DNA of 64,000 nucleotides from Serratia liquefaciens ATCC 27592 (GCF_000422085.1 NC_021741.1:2294001-2358000), one strand, 5' to 3'; counted from the first letter of the stretch, positions 10,260 to 19,092 are shown. A program made the numbers and translations. Notes: a model not told the origin generated them from the letters alone.

Positions 10260-11120
10260 ATGAAAAACATTCTTTCTATTCAGTCTCATGTGGTGTTTGG
10301 CCACGCGGGCAACAGTGCGGCAGAATTTCCGATGCGCCGCATGGGCGTTAACGTCTGGTCGTTGAACACCGTCCAGTTCTCCAATCACACCCAGTATGGC
10401 AAGTGGACCGGTTGCGTGATGCCGGCCAGCCACCTGACGGAAATTGCCCAGGGTATTGCGGATATCGATCAACTCAAGCATTGCGATGCCGTGCTGAGCG
10501 GTTATATCGGTTCGCCGGAGCAGGGTAGCCATATTCTTGAGATCGTGCGTCAGGTCAAACAGGCCAATCCGCACGCCTGGTATTTTTGCGATCCGGTCAT
10601 GGGTCACCCTGAAAAAGGCTGCATCGTGGCACCGGGTGTGGCGGAGTTTCATTGTCAGCAGGCATTGCCGTGCAGCGACATGATTGCGCCAAACCTGCTG
10701 GAGCTGGAGTTGTTGAGTCAGCGCACCGTCGCGAATGTTGATCAAGCGGTAAGCGCTGCGCGTGAGCTAATTGCCAAGGGGCCGAAAGTGGTGCTGGTCA
10801 AGCACCTGAGCCGCGCCGGTTACCATCCGGACTGTTTCGAAATGCTGTTGGTTACGGCGGATGAAGCCTGGCACATCAGTCGTCCGCTGGTGGATTTTGG
10901 CAGCCGCCAACCGGTAGGCGTGGGCGATCTGACCAGCGGCCTGTTGCTGGTTAATCTGCTTAAGGGTAAGGCGCTTGATAAGGCGCTGGAGCACGTGACG
11001 GCGGCGGTTTATGAAGTGATGCTGACAACTCAGGCAATGGGACAGTACGAACTACAGGTGGTGGCGGCTCAGGATCGTATCGTGCAGCCAGACTGTGATT
11101 TTAAAGCGGTAAAGCTGTAA
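10260..11120 (+). CDS. pdxY: Pyridoxal kinase PdxY
   Basis: Salvage kinase phosphorylating pyridoxal with ATP, ribokinase-like fold, 286 residues (E. coli 287). N-terminal [21 protein letters not shown] and the C-terminal anion-hole motif [15 protein letters not shown] with its catalytic Asp are intact. It follows tyrS as in E. coli, but the tyrS terminator lies between them, so pdxY probably relies on read-through or a weak promoter in the short gap. Confidence 0.96.
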   Translation: MKNILSIQSHVVFGHAGNSAAEFPMRRMGVNVWSLNTVQFSNHTQYGKWTGCVMPASHLTEIAQGIADIDQLKHCDAVLSGYIGSPEQGSHILEIVRQVKQANPHAWYFCDPVMGHPEKGCIVAPGVAEFHCQQALPCSDMIAPNLLELELLSQRTVANVDQAVSAARELIAKGPKVVLVKHLSRAGYHPDCFEMLLVTADEAWHISRPLVDFGSRQPVGVGDLTSGLLLVNLLKGKALDKALEHVTAAVYEVMLTTQAMGQYELQVVAAQDRIVQPDCDFKAVKL

Positions 11121-11136
11121 TTAAGCTGACGCTGTG

Positions 11137-11160
11137 CCCCGGCGGATTATCGCGCCGGGG
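11137..11160. terminator. Shared hairpin between convergent pdxY and gstA
   Basis: CCCCGGCG paired with CGCCGGGG, eight-base loop. No strong T-tract on either side, so termination strength is uncertain. Confidence 0.55.
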
Positions 11161-11168
11161 CCAGGAAA

Positions 11169-11774
11169 TTATTTCAATCCTTCCGCGTTCAAGGTGGCAT
11201 CTACTGCCGGCCGTGCGGCCACGCGATCAAAATAGGCCGATAGGTTGGCGTGCTTTTTGAGATCAAACTGCATGGCGATAGCCCAGCGCAGAACGGTAAA
11301 CAAATAGGCATCTGCCACGCTAAACCGGTTCCCCAGCAAGAAATGCTGCTTCGCCAGCACCGAATCCAGATAGCTGAACTGCTTCTCCAGTTTTTCCCGC
11401 GTGAAGGCTTTGTATTCTTCAGGCGTTTTCGGGTTAAACAGCGGGCTGAAACCCTTGTGCAGTTCGGTGGCAATATAGTTAAGCCACTCAATCGCATGGT
11501 AGCGCGATAGCGTGCCCGCTGCGGGGATCAGAGCGCGATCCGGCACGCGATCGGCCAGGTATTGCACAATCGCGACGCCTTCGGTCAGCAGACTGCCGTC
11601 ATCTAACAGCAGCGCAGGCACTTGTCCTTTCGGGTTGATGGTCAGATAGTCGGCACCGCTTTCCGTTTTCTTCAGCGCCAGATCGACCTTTTCCGCCGTG
11701 AAATCCAGGCCCGCCTCACGAAGTACAATGTGTGGAGACAGAGAACAGGCACCGGCTTTATAGAACAGTTTCAT
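11169..11774 (-). CDS. gstA: Glutathione S-transferase GstA
   Basis: Beta-class GST, 201 residues as in E. coli. N-terminal thioredoxin fold [22 protein letters not shown] with the conserved Cys10, the glutathione-binding [13 protein letters not shown] and [14 protein letters not shown], then an alpha-helical C-terminal domain ([17 protein letters not shown]). AAGGAG lies upstream of the ATG. Cytoplasmic detoxification and peroxide reduction. Confidence 0.95.
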   Translation of the reverse strand: MKLFYKAGACSLSPHIVLREAGLDFTAEKVDLALKKTESGADYLTINPKGQVPALLLDDGSLLTEGVAIVQYLADRVPDRALIPAAGTLSRYHAIEWLNYIATELHKGFSPLFNPKTPEEYKAFTREKLEKQFSYLDSVLAKQHFLLGNRFSVADAYLFTVLRWAIAMQFDLKKHANLSAYFDRVAARPAVDATLNAEGLK

Positions 11775-11866
11775 CGAAAGCTCCTTGATAATGATGAGTG
11801 ACAGGCATGCTTAACTTCTGATCCTAGCTCTATAACGCCAAAATTACAGCGGGTTAAACGACAAAT

Positions 11867-12751
11867 TTAACTTATCAACGCGGCTTCGGGCTGCAACTGC
11901 GCCAGGGTGACGGCAATTTGATATTGCAATGCCTGCGGCGCGATTTGCATGGGCGAACGCAGCTCGTTACGGATCAGACCCTGCTGCGCCAATGCAGCTT
12001 TGACCGGGGCTGGGTTCGGGAAGCTGAACATTTGCTGGATCATCGGCAGCAGGCCATAGAAGTTAGCGCGGGCGGCAACCAAATCGCCGTCGGCGACCTG
12101 CTGCACCAATTGCACAAAACGCTGCGGCTGAATATGCGCGGAAGCAGAAATCGCCCCGGTGCCGCCCAGGCACAGCGTCGTCAGGATCAGGTTATCTTCC
12201 CCGGTCAGTACGTCGATTTCACCGTCGTTAATCAGCGCCATGGTGGTGTCCGGATTACCGCCGCAGTCCTTGATGGCTTTCACCTGCGGATGGCGTGCAA
12301 TCTGGCGCAGGGTTGTCAGCTCCATCACCACGCCGGTGCGTTGCGGAATGTTGTACAGGATCACCGGCACGCTTGAGGCGTCGGCCAACTGGGTGAAATA
12401 GTCCACCAGACCGCATTGCGACGGGCGAATGTAGTAGGGCGCGGGGATCAGCACGCCGGCGACGTCGCGCAGCTGGATCGCCTGTTGCATTTGCAATGTG
12501 TCGATCAGGTTATTGCCGGCCAGCCCCATCACCACCTGATGGGCAGGCGTCACGGCCAACACGGCATCGAGCACCGCCAGCTGTTCTTCCTTGCTTAACG
12601 CGGCAGCCTCACCGGTGGTACCGCAAACCACCAACCCATCAACGCCAGAGGCGATCAGGTGTTGGGCCAGCCGTTGGGTGGCGGGCAGGTCAACGGCGTT
12701 GTGATTAAATGGGGTCACCAGCGCAACCCAGATACCGGAAAATGAGGCCAT
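11867..12751 (-). CDS. DapA-family aldolase (4-hydroxy-tetrahydrodipicolinate synthase-like)
   Basis: Class I aldolase of 294 residues in the DapA/NanA superfamily. The DHDPS signature residues are present: GTTGEAA near residue 45, Tyr in LYNIPQRTG, the Schiff-base Lys in KAIKDCGG, and Arg in QRTG. This suits condensation of pyruvate with aspartate semialdehyde, but paralogues in the family act on other pyruvate-derived compounds. It is not in the bcpC-type neighbourhood where enterobacterial dapA normally sits, so I take it to be a second copy. I chose the ATG at 12751 with AAGGAA upstream. Monocistronic in appearance. Confidence 0.88.
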   Translation of the reverse strand: MASFSGIWVALVTPFNHNAVDLPATQRLAQHLIASGVDGLVVCGTTGEAAALSKEEQLAVLDAVLAVTPAHQVVMGLAGNNLIDTLQMQQAIQLRDVAGVLIPAPYYIRPSQCGLVDYFTQLADASSVPVILYNIPQRTGVVMELTTLRQIARHPQVKAIKDCGGNPDTTMALINDGEIDVLTGEDNLILTTLCLGGTGAISASAHIQPQRFVQLVQQVADGDLVAARANFYGLLPMIQQMFSFPNPAPVKAALAQQGLIRNELRSPMQIAPQALQYQIAVTLAQLQPEAALIS

Positions 12752-13084
12752 AGTAATTTCCTTCAATGCGAACAATAAGAAGCCAGATGAGATAACAAGA
12801 GGGGAAACGAGTCGTACACCGCCCAGTCAGCTCATCTGACGGGACAGTGCGCCCCGATCAAATGAGCGTCTGTTTCTTCGAGTAAACTGCCACCAAACCT
12901 TCAAGCGGCAATGCCGATATTTGCGCAGCGTCATTGTGGTTGAGGTGAGTCATGGCGGTCTCTTGAAAAGGGGTAATGCGATGATAATGAATATTCTGCA
13001 TGATGCTGTCAATTTGCAACAGGTTGATAACACGGTTATTCATGATGAAACCGCGCTGATGAGTTTGGCTAATAAGCCGGGAAA
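12752..13084. other. Intergenic region with a possible short reading frame
   Basis: Region upstream of the dapA-like gene. It holds a GTCAG/CTGAC hairpin near 12828 and a minus-strand frame of 61 codons at 12858-13043 (MNNRVINLLQIDS...). That frame has a weak ribosome site and resembles nothing I know. A second internal Met at MTHLNHND has AGAGACC upstream. I do not call it a gene. Confidence 0.4.
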
Positions 13085-13107
13085 AGGAAAACCCCGCCTT
13101 GGCGGGG
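13085..13107 (-). terminator. Terminator after yjbD
   Basis: CCCCGCC paired with GGCGGGG around a two-base TT/AA loop region, followed on the minus strand by TTTTCCTTTTC. It lies ten bases past the yjbD stop. Confidence 0.8.
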
Positions 13108-13116
13108 CGAAATTGA

Positions 13117-13383
13117 TTAGCGGGGACGGCGTGCGCCGTTGATCGAAGCCGACCAACTGAACGTTTCCCCGGTGGGTTGAACGCGATTGGCTTTGCGTTC
13201 GGCCCGAGTGGCTTTTTCAATTTTCTCGCGGGCGGCAGTGATGCGGGCCACCACCTCATCCTTGATCTTGTTATTCTCGCCATTGGTCAAGGCGCGCCCG
13301 AGGCTTTTACGTGCCTTGTCCAACTCGGTTTTTACTTCACGTTGCTCGCTTTCCGTCATGTCTTTCAGCGTCAGTTTTTTCAT
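13117..13383 (-). CDS. yjbD: DUF3811 protein YjbD
   Basis: 88-residue, highly charged protein matching E. coli YjbD in layout: KDMTESEQREVKTELDKAR, a helical Lys/Glu/Arg-rich middle (REKIEKATRAERKAN) and a conserved tail TFSWSAS...RR. Function unknown. I chose the ATG at 13383; the frame remains open upstream but carries no similarity. The E. coli yjbD is elsewhere on that chromosome, so this is a relocated copy relative to K-12. Confidence 0.85.
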   Translation of the reverse strand: MKKLTLKDMTESEQREVKTELDKARKSLGRALTNGENNKIKDEVVARITAAREKIEKATRAERKANRVQPTGETFSWSASINGARRPR

Positions 13384-13486
13384 TTTTGCAGCCTGGTCAG
13401 TGAAGTTGGCATCCAGTGTACAGCAATTAGCGGTGTGAAGATGCTGCTGCCGTAACGGAAATGCCAGTTTGCAGGGCGCTGGCGCG

Positions 13487-14152
13487 TTACATCTCTTCCA
13501 GCAGTTCGCTGAGGAAACGCCGCATGCGTTCGGTACGTTCCAGCGCCATTTTCTTGCCGGTGGCGGTTTGGAAACCTTCCTGCAGTTTGAATAACTTGGT
13601 TTCGAAGTGATCCAGGGAAAAACGCTTGTCGTCATACTGGCGCTGTTCCGCCAGCGGATCGGCGGCATCGTACAGCGCGCTGCGCATGCGTCCACCAATA
13701 TAGAAACACCGCGCTACGCCAATCATGCCGATAGCGTCCAGACGGTCTGCGTCCTGAATGATTTTTGCCTCCAGGCTCTCCGGGGTAATGGCTGCGGAGA
13801 AGCTATGGGCCTCGATGGCATGGGCGGTTTCGGCAATGTCCTGCGGCTCCCAGCCCAGGTGTTTGAGCATCAGGGCGCCTTTCTCGGCCGCCATGCGCGA
13901 AGCCAGATGGCGCTGTGGCGAGTTTTTTTCCACTGCCACACAGTCATGCAACAGCACGGCCGCACACAGGATGCGACGGTTGCCACCTTCTTGTTGACTG
14001 ATTTTGCGGGTGTTTTTCCACACGCGATGCAGATGTGCCACGTCATGAGAGCCATCATCGGAATCGAGCGTCAGCGGCAACAACGCCTGAGCCAGTTCCT
14101 GATGGGGGGCGAAAGGCTGTAGTAAGGCTTGCGTCAGTGGTGAAGAATGCAC
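13487..14152 (-). CDS. HD-domain phosphohydrolase, YedJ-like
   Basis: HD-superfamily metal-dependent phosphohydrolase similar to E. coli YedJ. Metal ligands follow the HD pattern: DVAHLHRVW (first His), LLHDCV (HD pair) and QDADRLDAIG (second Asp). The conserved Arg/His block AHAIEAHSFSA is also present. I favour the GTG at 14152, seven bases after AAGGAAC, giving 221 residues. An ATG at 14188 would add 12 residues but its AGGGGG sits only two bases away. Substrate unknown; possibly a nucleotide. Confidence 0.85.
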   Translation of the reverse strand: MHSSPLTQALLQPFAPHQELAQALLPLTLDSDDGSHDVAHLHRVWKNTRKISQQEGGNRRILCAAVLLHDCVAVEKNSPQRHLASRMAAEKGALMLKHLGWEPQDIAETAHAIEAHSFSAAITPESLEAKIIQDADRLDAIGMIGVARCFYIGGRMRSALYDAADPLAEQRQYDDKRFSLDHFETKLFKLQEGFQTATGKKMALERTERMRRFLSELLEEM

Positions 14153-14387
14153 GTGTTTTGTTCCTTGTGGGCGGAAAACCTCAATCATAACCCCCTTTGA
14201 TGCGGCGGTGATGACAGCGCAATGTTCTAATTGTTTACTACAATGCAACAGACTATTGCCGCAATCGCGGTTTTTATACCGGAATAAGCAACTTAGAATG
14301 ACGCCATTCCGGTCATCTCCGCTTGGTGTAAACCTGTGTCTGCGGGGTATGGCCGGAATATCCTGCAGACGCCACCGGAGAAAGATC

Positions 14388-14783
14388 ATGCCTACGAATC
14401 TTGAAATTGTACGCGCCACCTATGAGGGCGGCAGTGCCGAAGAGAATGGCCGCAACCTGCTGGCAGCGCTGGCGCCAGATGCCGAGTGGACCGAAGCGGC
14501 GGGGTTTCCTTATGCCGGCACCTATACCGGCCCGCAGGCGATATTCAAAAATGTTCACCAGCGTTTGGGGACGGAATGGCAGGGCTATCGCGCCGATGTC
14601 GACCACTTCTATGATGCCGGTGAAACCGTGATTGCGCAGGGGTTCTACCATGGCACCTACGCGGCCACCGGAAAGTCCTTCACCGCATCCTTTGCGCATA
14701 TTTACCAGCTGCGTGCGGGAAAAATCGTTAAGTTCGTGCAAATCGTCGACAGCGCAAAAGTGCTGGAAGCAATGCAGGACTAA
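14388..14783 (+). CDS. SnoaL/NTF2-like fold protein
   Basis: 131-residue single-domain protein of the NTF2-like superfamily: N-terminal helix LEIVRATYEGGSAEENGRNLLAALAPDAEWTEA and a curved sheet ending HIYQLRAGKIVKFVQIVDS. Such proteins include small isomerases, hydratases and non-enzymatic ligand binders, so no function is claimed. The ATG at 14388 has GGAG upstream. Divergent from the HD-domain gene and tail-to-tail with the next gene, overlapping it by four bases. Confidence 0.8.
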   Translation: MPTNLEIVRATYEGGSAEENGRNLLAALAPDAEWTEAAGFPYAGTYTGPQAIFKNVHQRLGTEWQGYRADVDHFYDAGETVIAQGFYHGTYAATGKSFTASFAHIYQLRAGKIVKFVQIVDSAKVLEAMQD

Positions 14784-15049
14784 AGGCCGCTGTGCTTGCC
14801 AAATTTGCGATCGTACTCCCGCCGATAACCGCGCGCTTTGTTGCGATCGCGGATCCACAAATATCCGCACACCAGCGCAACGGTGCCTGAAAAGGTAATG
14901 TTGCGCATATCCCGGTCATAAAAAAATACCAGTATGGCGTCCAGCGCCGCGATAAAGGCAATCCACTTATACATATGGGATTGCCGACGCGTGGCGGCGT
15001 TGAGGCGCTTTAACTGTCTGGCTTCGTGCATAACCGGTTTTTGCTGCAT
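14780..15049 (-). CDS. Small predicted inner-membrane protein
   Basis: 89 residues that I do not recognise. A basic N-terminus (ARQLKRLNAATRRQ) is followed by two hydrophobic stretches, WIAFIAALDAILVFFY and ITFSGTVALVCGYLWI, then a basic tail (RDRNKARGYRREYDRKFGK). The pattern suggests a two-pass membrane protein with both ends inside. It overlaps the convergent NTF2-fold gene by four bases. An alternative start is the Met at residue 7. Confidence 0.65.
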   Translation of the reverse strand: MQQKPVMHEARQLKRLNAATRRQSHMYKWIAFIAALDAILVFFYDRDMRNITFSGTVALVCGYLWIRDRNKARGYRREYDRKFGKHSGL

Positions 15050-15148
15050 TAACGTCTCGGCGGTAATAAAGTTCCTAGCTGTAAATTAGCAGAATAGTCC
15101 CAATGGCGGCAAAGGGTAACGCACGCGATGCCTACGGGCACCTTACGT

Positions 15149-15526
15149 TCACAGCGCCAGAACGGCTTCGATCTCAACGCTGACCTGTGGCGAGAACAAG
15201 GCGCTGACCGCGACCAGTGAGCAGGCCGGAAGTGCGCCGTCGCAATAGTCAAACAGCACCGGCCGGATGGCCGGCAAATCGCCGATATCGGTTAGAAACA
15301 CGGTTATTTTAATCAGCGCTTTGAGGTTCGTGCCCTCTGTGGCGGCGATGGTTGCCAGTTGCTCCAGAACCGCCTGTGTCTGTTGCTGGGTCGTTTGCCC
15401 CTGAGCCTCGGTGGCAAATGCCGTCAGGCCGGAAACATACAGCGTATCCCCGTGGCGTACGGCATGAACATAGGGCCCCCCCGGCGTAGGCAGAAGCGGA
15501 TAATTAATGCGCTTTAATGATGTCAT
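15149..15526 (-). CDS. RidA-family (YjgF/YER057c/UK114) protein
   Basis: 125-residue member of the RidA superfamily, whose archetype hydrolyses reactive enamine/imine intermediates. Typical blocks are GGPYVHAVRHGDTLYVSG, TQAVLEQLATIAATEG and a C-terminal sheet ending VSVEIEAVLAL. The archetypal RidA Arg in the catalytic GAxVEIE region is not obvious here (SPQVSVEIE), so it may belong to an Rid subgroup without deaminase activity. I chose the ATG at 15526 by homology. Confidence 0.85.
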   Translation of the reverse strand: MTSLKRINYPLLPTPGGPYVHAVRHGDTLYVSGLTAFATEAQGQTTQQQTQAVLEQLATIAATEGTNLKALIKITVFLTDIGDLPAIRPVLFDYCDGALPACSLVAVSALFSPQVSVEIEAVLAL

Positions 15527-15669
15527 GGTAAAAACCCCGAGAGATAAATTAAAAAAGTAAACAAACTTGGTTAGGATAGTGCGATGAACATCGGAAGTAC
15601 GCTGCGATATATTGATTTTAAATAATATCACTACCATTCATTTATAACTGTGAAGGACGTTTCAGGGTA

Positions 15670-16524
15670 ATGAATTCGGCCTTAATTCCTTACATGCAAC
15701 GCTGGCAGTTACAGCCCGACGGCCAGGCGTTTGAAACTCACAGCAGCCTGCTGATGCCCGTTCGCTATCAGGGGGCCGCCGCCATGTTGAAAATAGCCCG
15801 CGAACAGGAAGAAAAGTTCGGCGGTTTATTGATGTGCTGGTGGCAGGGCGAAGGTGCTGCGCGGGTGCTGGCCTGGCATGAGGATGGGATCTTGCTGGAG
15901 CGTGCGCAAGGCAGTCGCTCGTTGCCGCAAATGGTGCGCGATGGCGACGATCGTCAGGCGACGGAAATTCTTTGCCAGGTTGTTGCCCGCCTGCATGCAC
16001 CACGTGCCGAACCCTTACCGGAACTCATTCCTTTGCACCAATGGTTTAACTCACTGTGGCCGGCGGCGCAGGCACACGGTGGCATGCTGCGCCTCAGCGC
16101 CAGGGTGGCCGCAGAATTGCTGACCAGCCCGCGTGAACAGACCGTGTTGCACGGAGATATACACCATGACAACGTGCTGGATTTCGGTGAGCGTGGCTGG
16201 CTGGTGATCGACCCTAAACGCCTTTATGGCGAACGCGCCTTCGACTACGCCAACATCTTCTGTAACCCCAACTACGGTATTGCTACTGACCCAGACATTT
16301 TTCAGCGGCGAGTCGTGCAGATCTGTCAACTGGCCGGGCTGGAGCGCCAGCGTCTGCTGCAGTGGATCCTTGCATGGGCAGGGCTGTCCGCCGCCTGGTT
16401 CATGGAGGACGGCGAAGCGGCGGATATCGATTTCCGTGTCGCCGAGCAGGCGGCGCTCGCACTGGGCCTGTCGTTACCGGAAGGGGATTCAGGGTTCATC
16501 CTGCCAATAATCGAGCGACGCTGA
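15670..16524 (+). CDS. APH(6)/hydroxyurea phosphotransferase-like kinase
   Basis: 284-residue protein of the aminoglycoside/hydroxyurea phosphotransferase family (streptomycin 6-kinase type). The catalytic loop is LHGDIHHDNVLDF and the metal-binding Asp lies in WLVIDPKRLYGE, with the family FDYANIFCNP block after it. Known members phosphorylate streptomycin or small alcohol-amine compounds; chromosomal ones often have an unknown natural substrate. AGGGTA precedes the ATG. Its last 36 bases overlap the convergent cupin gene. Resistance should not be assumed from sequence. Confidence 0.85.
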   Translation: MNSALIPYMQRWQLQPDGQAFETHSSLLMPVRYQGAAAMLKIAREQEEKFGGLLMCWWQGEGAARVLAWHEDGILLERAQGSRSLPQMVRDGDDRQATEILCQVVARLHAPRAEPLPELIPLHQWFNSLWPAAQAHGGMLRLSARVAAELLTSPREQTVLHGDIHHDNVLDFGERGWLVIDPKRLYGERAFDYANIFCNPNYGIATDPDIFQRRVVQICQLAGLERQRLLQWILAWAGLSAAWFMEDGEAADIDFRVAEQAALALGLSLPEGDSGFILPIIERR

Positions 16525-16992
16525 AGGCCGCTGTAAATAGCGTACCGTTTCACCATTTTGGTCCACGGCCATCGCCTGAAATTTGCCTGAGTCAGGATAT
16601 TCCACCAGTTCGGGCTGCTCGCGGGTGCTGACAGACAGATATTTTAGCGGCGCATCCGACGTATTGATGATCTGATGCGGGTATTCCGGGCCCGGCGGAA
16701 TGAAAATAACGTCCCCGCTTTTGATCGGCAGCTGCTCCCCGGCAACCCGTAAGGTGCCGGTCCCCTCCAGCACGATGAACATCTCCTCCTGCGCATAGTG
16801 GAAGTGATAAGGGCATGAACGCATGCCCGGGGCTACCACGTCGATAGAAGCCCCCAGTTTTTTGGCTGCGGTACCGGTGCCCAAACGGGCGCCAATGCTG
16901 TCATACAGCGGTGGACGGCTGTCGTGTGATTTCTCAACCTGGTCGAAATTACGGATCAGACGCTGGGCTAACAGCGTGGCATGCTCATTCAT
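16489..16992 (-). CDS. Cupin-domain protein
   Basis: 167 residues with one classic cupin barrel. Motif 1 is CPYHFHYAQEEMFIVLEGTGTLRV (two His and one Glu as metal ligands) and motif 2 is GDVIFIPPGPEYPHQIINT (third His). The C-terminal part resembles sugar-phosphate isomerase or dioxygenase-type single-domain cupins; the substrate is not predictable. I chose the ATG at 16992, six bases after GAGG. Tail-to-tail overlap of 36 bases with the APH-like gene. Confidence 0.85.
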   Translation of the reverse strand: MNEHATLLAQRLIRNFDQVEKSHDSRPPLYDSIGARLGTGTAAKKLGASIDVVAPGMRSCPYHFHYAQEEMFIVLEGTGTLRVAGEQLPIKSGDVIFIPPGPEYPHQIINTSDAPLKYLSVSTREQPELVEYPDSGKFQAMAVDQNGETVRYLQRPSASLDYWQDEP

Positions 16993-17130
16993 AAACATCC
17001 TCGTGACAATGTCACTTAGTGATTGGCGATGGCAGTAGAAAAACCGTCCATGGTTCCCCATCAGTTAAGCAGAAGATCGCTAAAGGGGGAACATTGACGG
17101 AGGGACTAAAGCACCTTTCAACCTGCGGAC

Positions 17131-18324
17131 TTAATTCTCGCTGCGGTTCGCGCGGTGTGGCAGTGAAAGGATGATATGAGCGATAGCCCCCCCAATAATC
17201 CCCCAAAATGCCGAGCCGACGCCGAGCAGCGTCACGCCGGACGCGGTGATCAGGAAAGCGATCAGCGCGGCATCACGTTGCTTTTCATCTTGCAATGCGC
17301 GTTGCAGACTCCCGGCAATGGTGCCCAGCAGCGCCAGCCCGGCAATGGTGTGGATCAAGGCGGCGGGCAATGCGCTGAACAACATGCCGATAACGCCGCC
17401 GAAGGCACCGGCCAGCAGGTAAAATACCCCGGCGGCAGCGGCGGCCATATAGCGGCGCTGCGGATGCGGATGCACGTCAGGCCCCATGCAGATCGCGGCG
17501 GTAATAGCGGCGATACAAACCGAAAACCCGCCGAACGGCGCCAGCAAAAGTGCGGTCAGCGCCGTCCAGCTAATCAACGGCGAGGTGGGGACGCTGTAGC
17601 CGGCGGCCTTGAGGGTGGCGATGCCGGGGGCATTTTGTGACGCCATAGTGACCACGAAGAAAGGCACACCAATCCCTAACAGCGTAGACGCACTAAAGTG
17701 TGGCGCAATAAACTCCGGCATGGCGAACGCCAACGGTTGCTGCGCAAGATGGATGTTACCCTGCAGCGCCGCAATCGCCAGGCCGGTCAACAAGGTCAGG
17801 ACAATCGCGTAGCGGGCCAGATAACGGCGAGTTATCAAGTACACCAGCCCCATTCCCGCGCTCAGCACGAAATTCACCTGTAGCGAAGCGAAGGCATCCA
17901 GGCCAAAGCGCAGCAGGATCCCCGCCAGCATCGCCGCCGAAATTGCCTGAGGGATGTAATCCATCAACCGGGCAAACAGCCCGGTCACGCCGCACAGCAG
18001 GATCAGCCCGGAGGCAAAGATGAAAACGCCAATCGCTTCGTTGAGTGGGGTTCCTGGCAGACTGGTGACCAGCAGCGCGGCGCCGGGCGTCGACCAGGCG
18101 GTCAGGATCGGCGTGCGGTAATACAGGGATAGTCCGAGGGAGGTGATGCCCATCCCCAGCCCCAACATGGTCAGCCAGCCGCCAATCTGCATTGGCGTCG
18201 CACCGGCGGCCGCGGCCGCCTGAAAGATAATGGCGGCAGAACTGGTGTAACCGACCAATACCGCAACGAACCCGGCCATCACGGCGGGCAGGGACAGATG
18301 ACGCAAAGAGAGGGCTGGGCGCAT
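17131..18324 (-). CDS. ydcO: BenE-family transporter YdcO
   Basis: 397-residue inner-membrane transporter of the benzoate:H+ symporter (BenE) family, about 12 membrane segments. Recognisable blocks include AGFVAVLVGYTSSAAIIFQAA, AWSTPGAALLVTSLPG and QNAPGIATLKAAGYSVPTSPLISWT. In E. coli ydcO is adjacent to the regulator gene sutR (ydcN), and the same divergent pair is found here. I chose the ATG at 18324; two operator-like palindromes lie just upstream. Confidence 0.92.
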   Translation of the reverse strand: MRPALSLRHLSLPAVMAGFVAVLVGYTSSAAIIFQAAAAAGATPMQIGGWLTMLGLGMGITSLGLSLYYRTPILTAWSTPGAALLVTSLPGTPLNEAIGVFIFASGLILLCGVTGLFARLMDYIPQAISAAMLAGILLRFGLDAFASLQVNFVLSAGMGLVYLITRRYLARYAIVLTLLTGLAIAALQGNIHLAQQPLAFAMPEFIAPHFSASTLLGIGVPFFVVTMASQNAPGIATLKAAGYSVPTSPLISWTALTALLLAPFGGFSVCIAAITAAICMGPDVHPHPQRRYMAAAAAGVFYLLAGAFGGVIGMLFSALPAALIHTIAGLALLGTIAGSLQRALQDEKQRDAALIAFLITASGVTLLGVGSAFWGIIGGAIAHIILSLPHRANRSEN

Positions 18325-18344
18325 GGCTGACTCCGGCAACGGTC

Positions 18345-18360
18345 GTGCGTTATAACGCAC
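18345..18360. promoter_or_regulatory. Operator palindrome 1 in the ydcO-sutR intergenic region
   Basis: Perfect 16-bp palindrome GTGCGTTATAACGCAC, 21 bases upstream of the ydcO start. It is almost identical to a second site 38 bases away. Most likely bound by the adjacent XRE-type regulator. Confidence 0.75.
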
Positions 18361-18382
18361 AGTGAAGCGGCAGCATAGCACC

Positions 18383-18398
18383 GTGCGTTATAGCGCAC
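18383..18398. promoter_or_regulatory. Operator palindrome 2 in the ydcO-sutR intergenic region
   Basis: GTGCGTTATAGCGCAC, one base different from palindrome 1. It sits 39 bases upstream of the sutR start, where it would cover the sutR promoter. Paired sites suggest joint control of both divergent genes. Confidence 0.75.
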
Positions 18399-18436
18399 AA
18401 GTGGCTATAATCAGCCGAAAAGCAAGGGAGAAAAAT

Positions 18437-19000
18437 ATGCAGGAATTGTCCGGTCATCTGGCACAAACGCTTCGTTCTTTACGCGTGCAGCGCGGTTGGA
18501 GCCTGAATCAGGCGGCGGAAAATACCGGCGTCAGCAAGGCCATGCTGGGACAGATCGAACGCGGAGAATCCAGCCCAACGGTGGCAACGCTGTGGAAAAT
18601 TGCGACCGGGTTTAACGTGGCGTTCTCTGCGTTTCTCGAGATCTCACCGCTGCAACAGCAGGCCACGCTGCACCGCTATGGCGATGCGCCAGTGTTTAAT
18701 CAATACAACGCCGATATGCGTGTCGTCCCGTTGTTTCCCTTCGATCGCCAACTGGGGTTCGACATGTTTGTCATCGATCTGGCTCCAGGGGCGCTCAGCG
18801 AGTCTTCTGCACATGAGCCGGGAGTGATCGAGCATGTGATTGTCATCAGCGGCGAGCTGGAGCTGGCCGTCGACGGGCAGTGGTATCACCTGAGCAGCGG
18901 CGAGGCGATGCGCTTTCAGGCCGATCGGCCACATGCTTACCGCAATGCCAGCCAACAGACGGTACGCATTCACGATCTGATCCATTACCCTAAATTTTGA
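18437..19000 (+). CDS. sutR: XRE-cupin transcriptional regulator, SutR-like
   Basis: 187 residues: a helix-turn-helix at about 8-62 (LRSLRVQRGWSLNQAAENTGVSKAMLGQIERGESSPTVATLWKIA) and a C-terminal cupin at about 105-180 (GVIEHVIVISGELELAVDG, FQADRPHAYRNA). This is the architecture of E. coli SutR (YdcN), reported to control sulfur-utilisation genes. The divergent ydcO neighbour supports orthology. GGGAG precedes the ATG. Confidence 0.88.
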   Translation: MQELSGHLAQTLRSLRVQRGWSLNQAAENTGVSKAMLGQIERGESSPTVATLWKIATGFNVAFSAFLEISPLQQQATLHRYGDAPVFNQYNADMRVVPLFPFDRQLGFDMFVIDLAPGALSESSAHEPGVIEHVIVISGELELAVDGQWYHLSSGEAMRFQADRPHAYRNASQQTVRIHDLIHYPKF

Positions 19001-19092
19001 TTCAACGGCGTGGGCGCAGGCTTTGACTCTGCGCCGCCAAACGCCTACCTTGTTGAAAATGAGTCTTATTAACTTTCAAAGGGAGATTGAAC

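Noticed and set aside
12858..13043. Minus-strand 61-codon frame upstream of the dapA-like gene
   Set aside because: Weak ribosome site, no recognisable family and no clear leader-peptide features such as a run of one amino acid. Mentioned only as an intergenic note.
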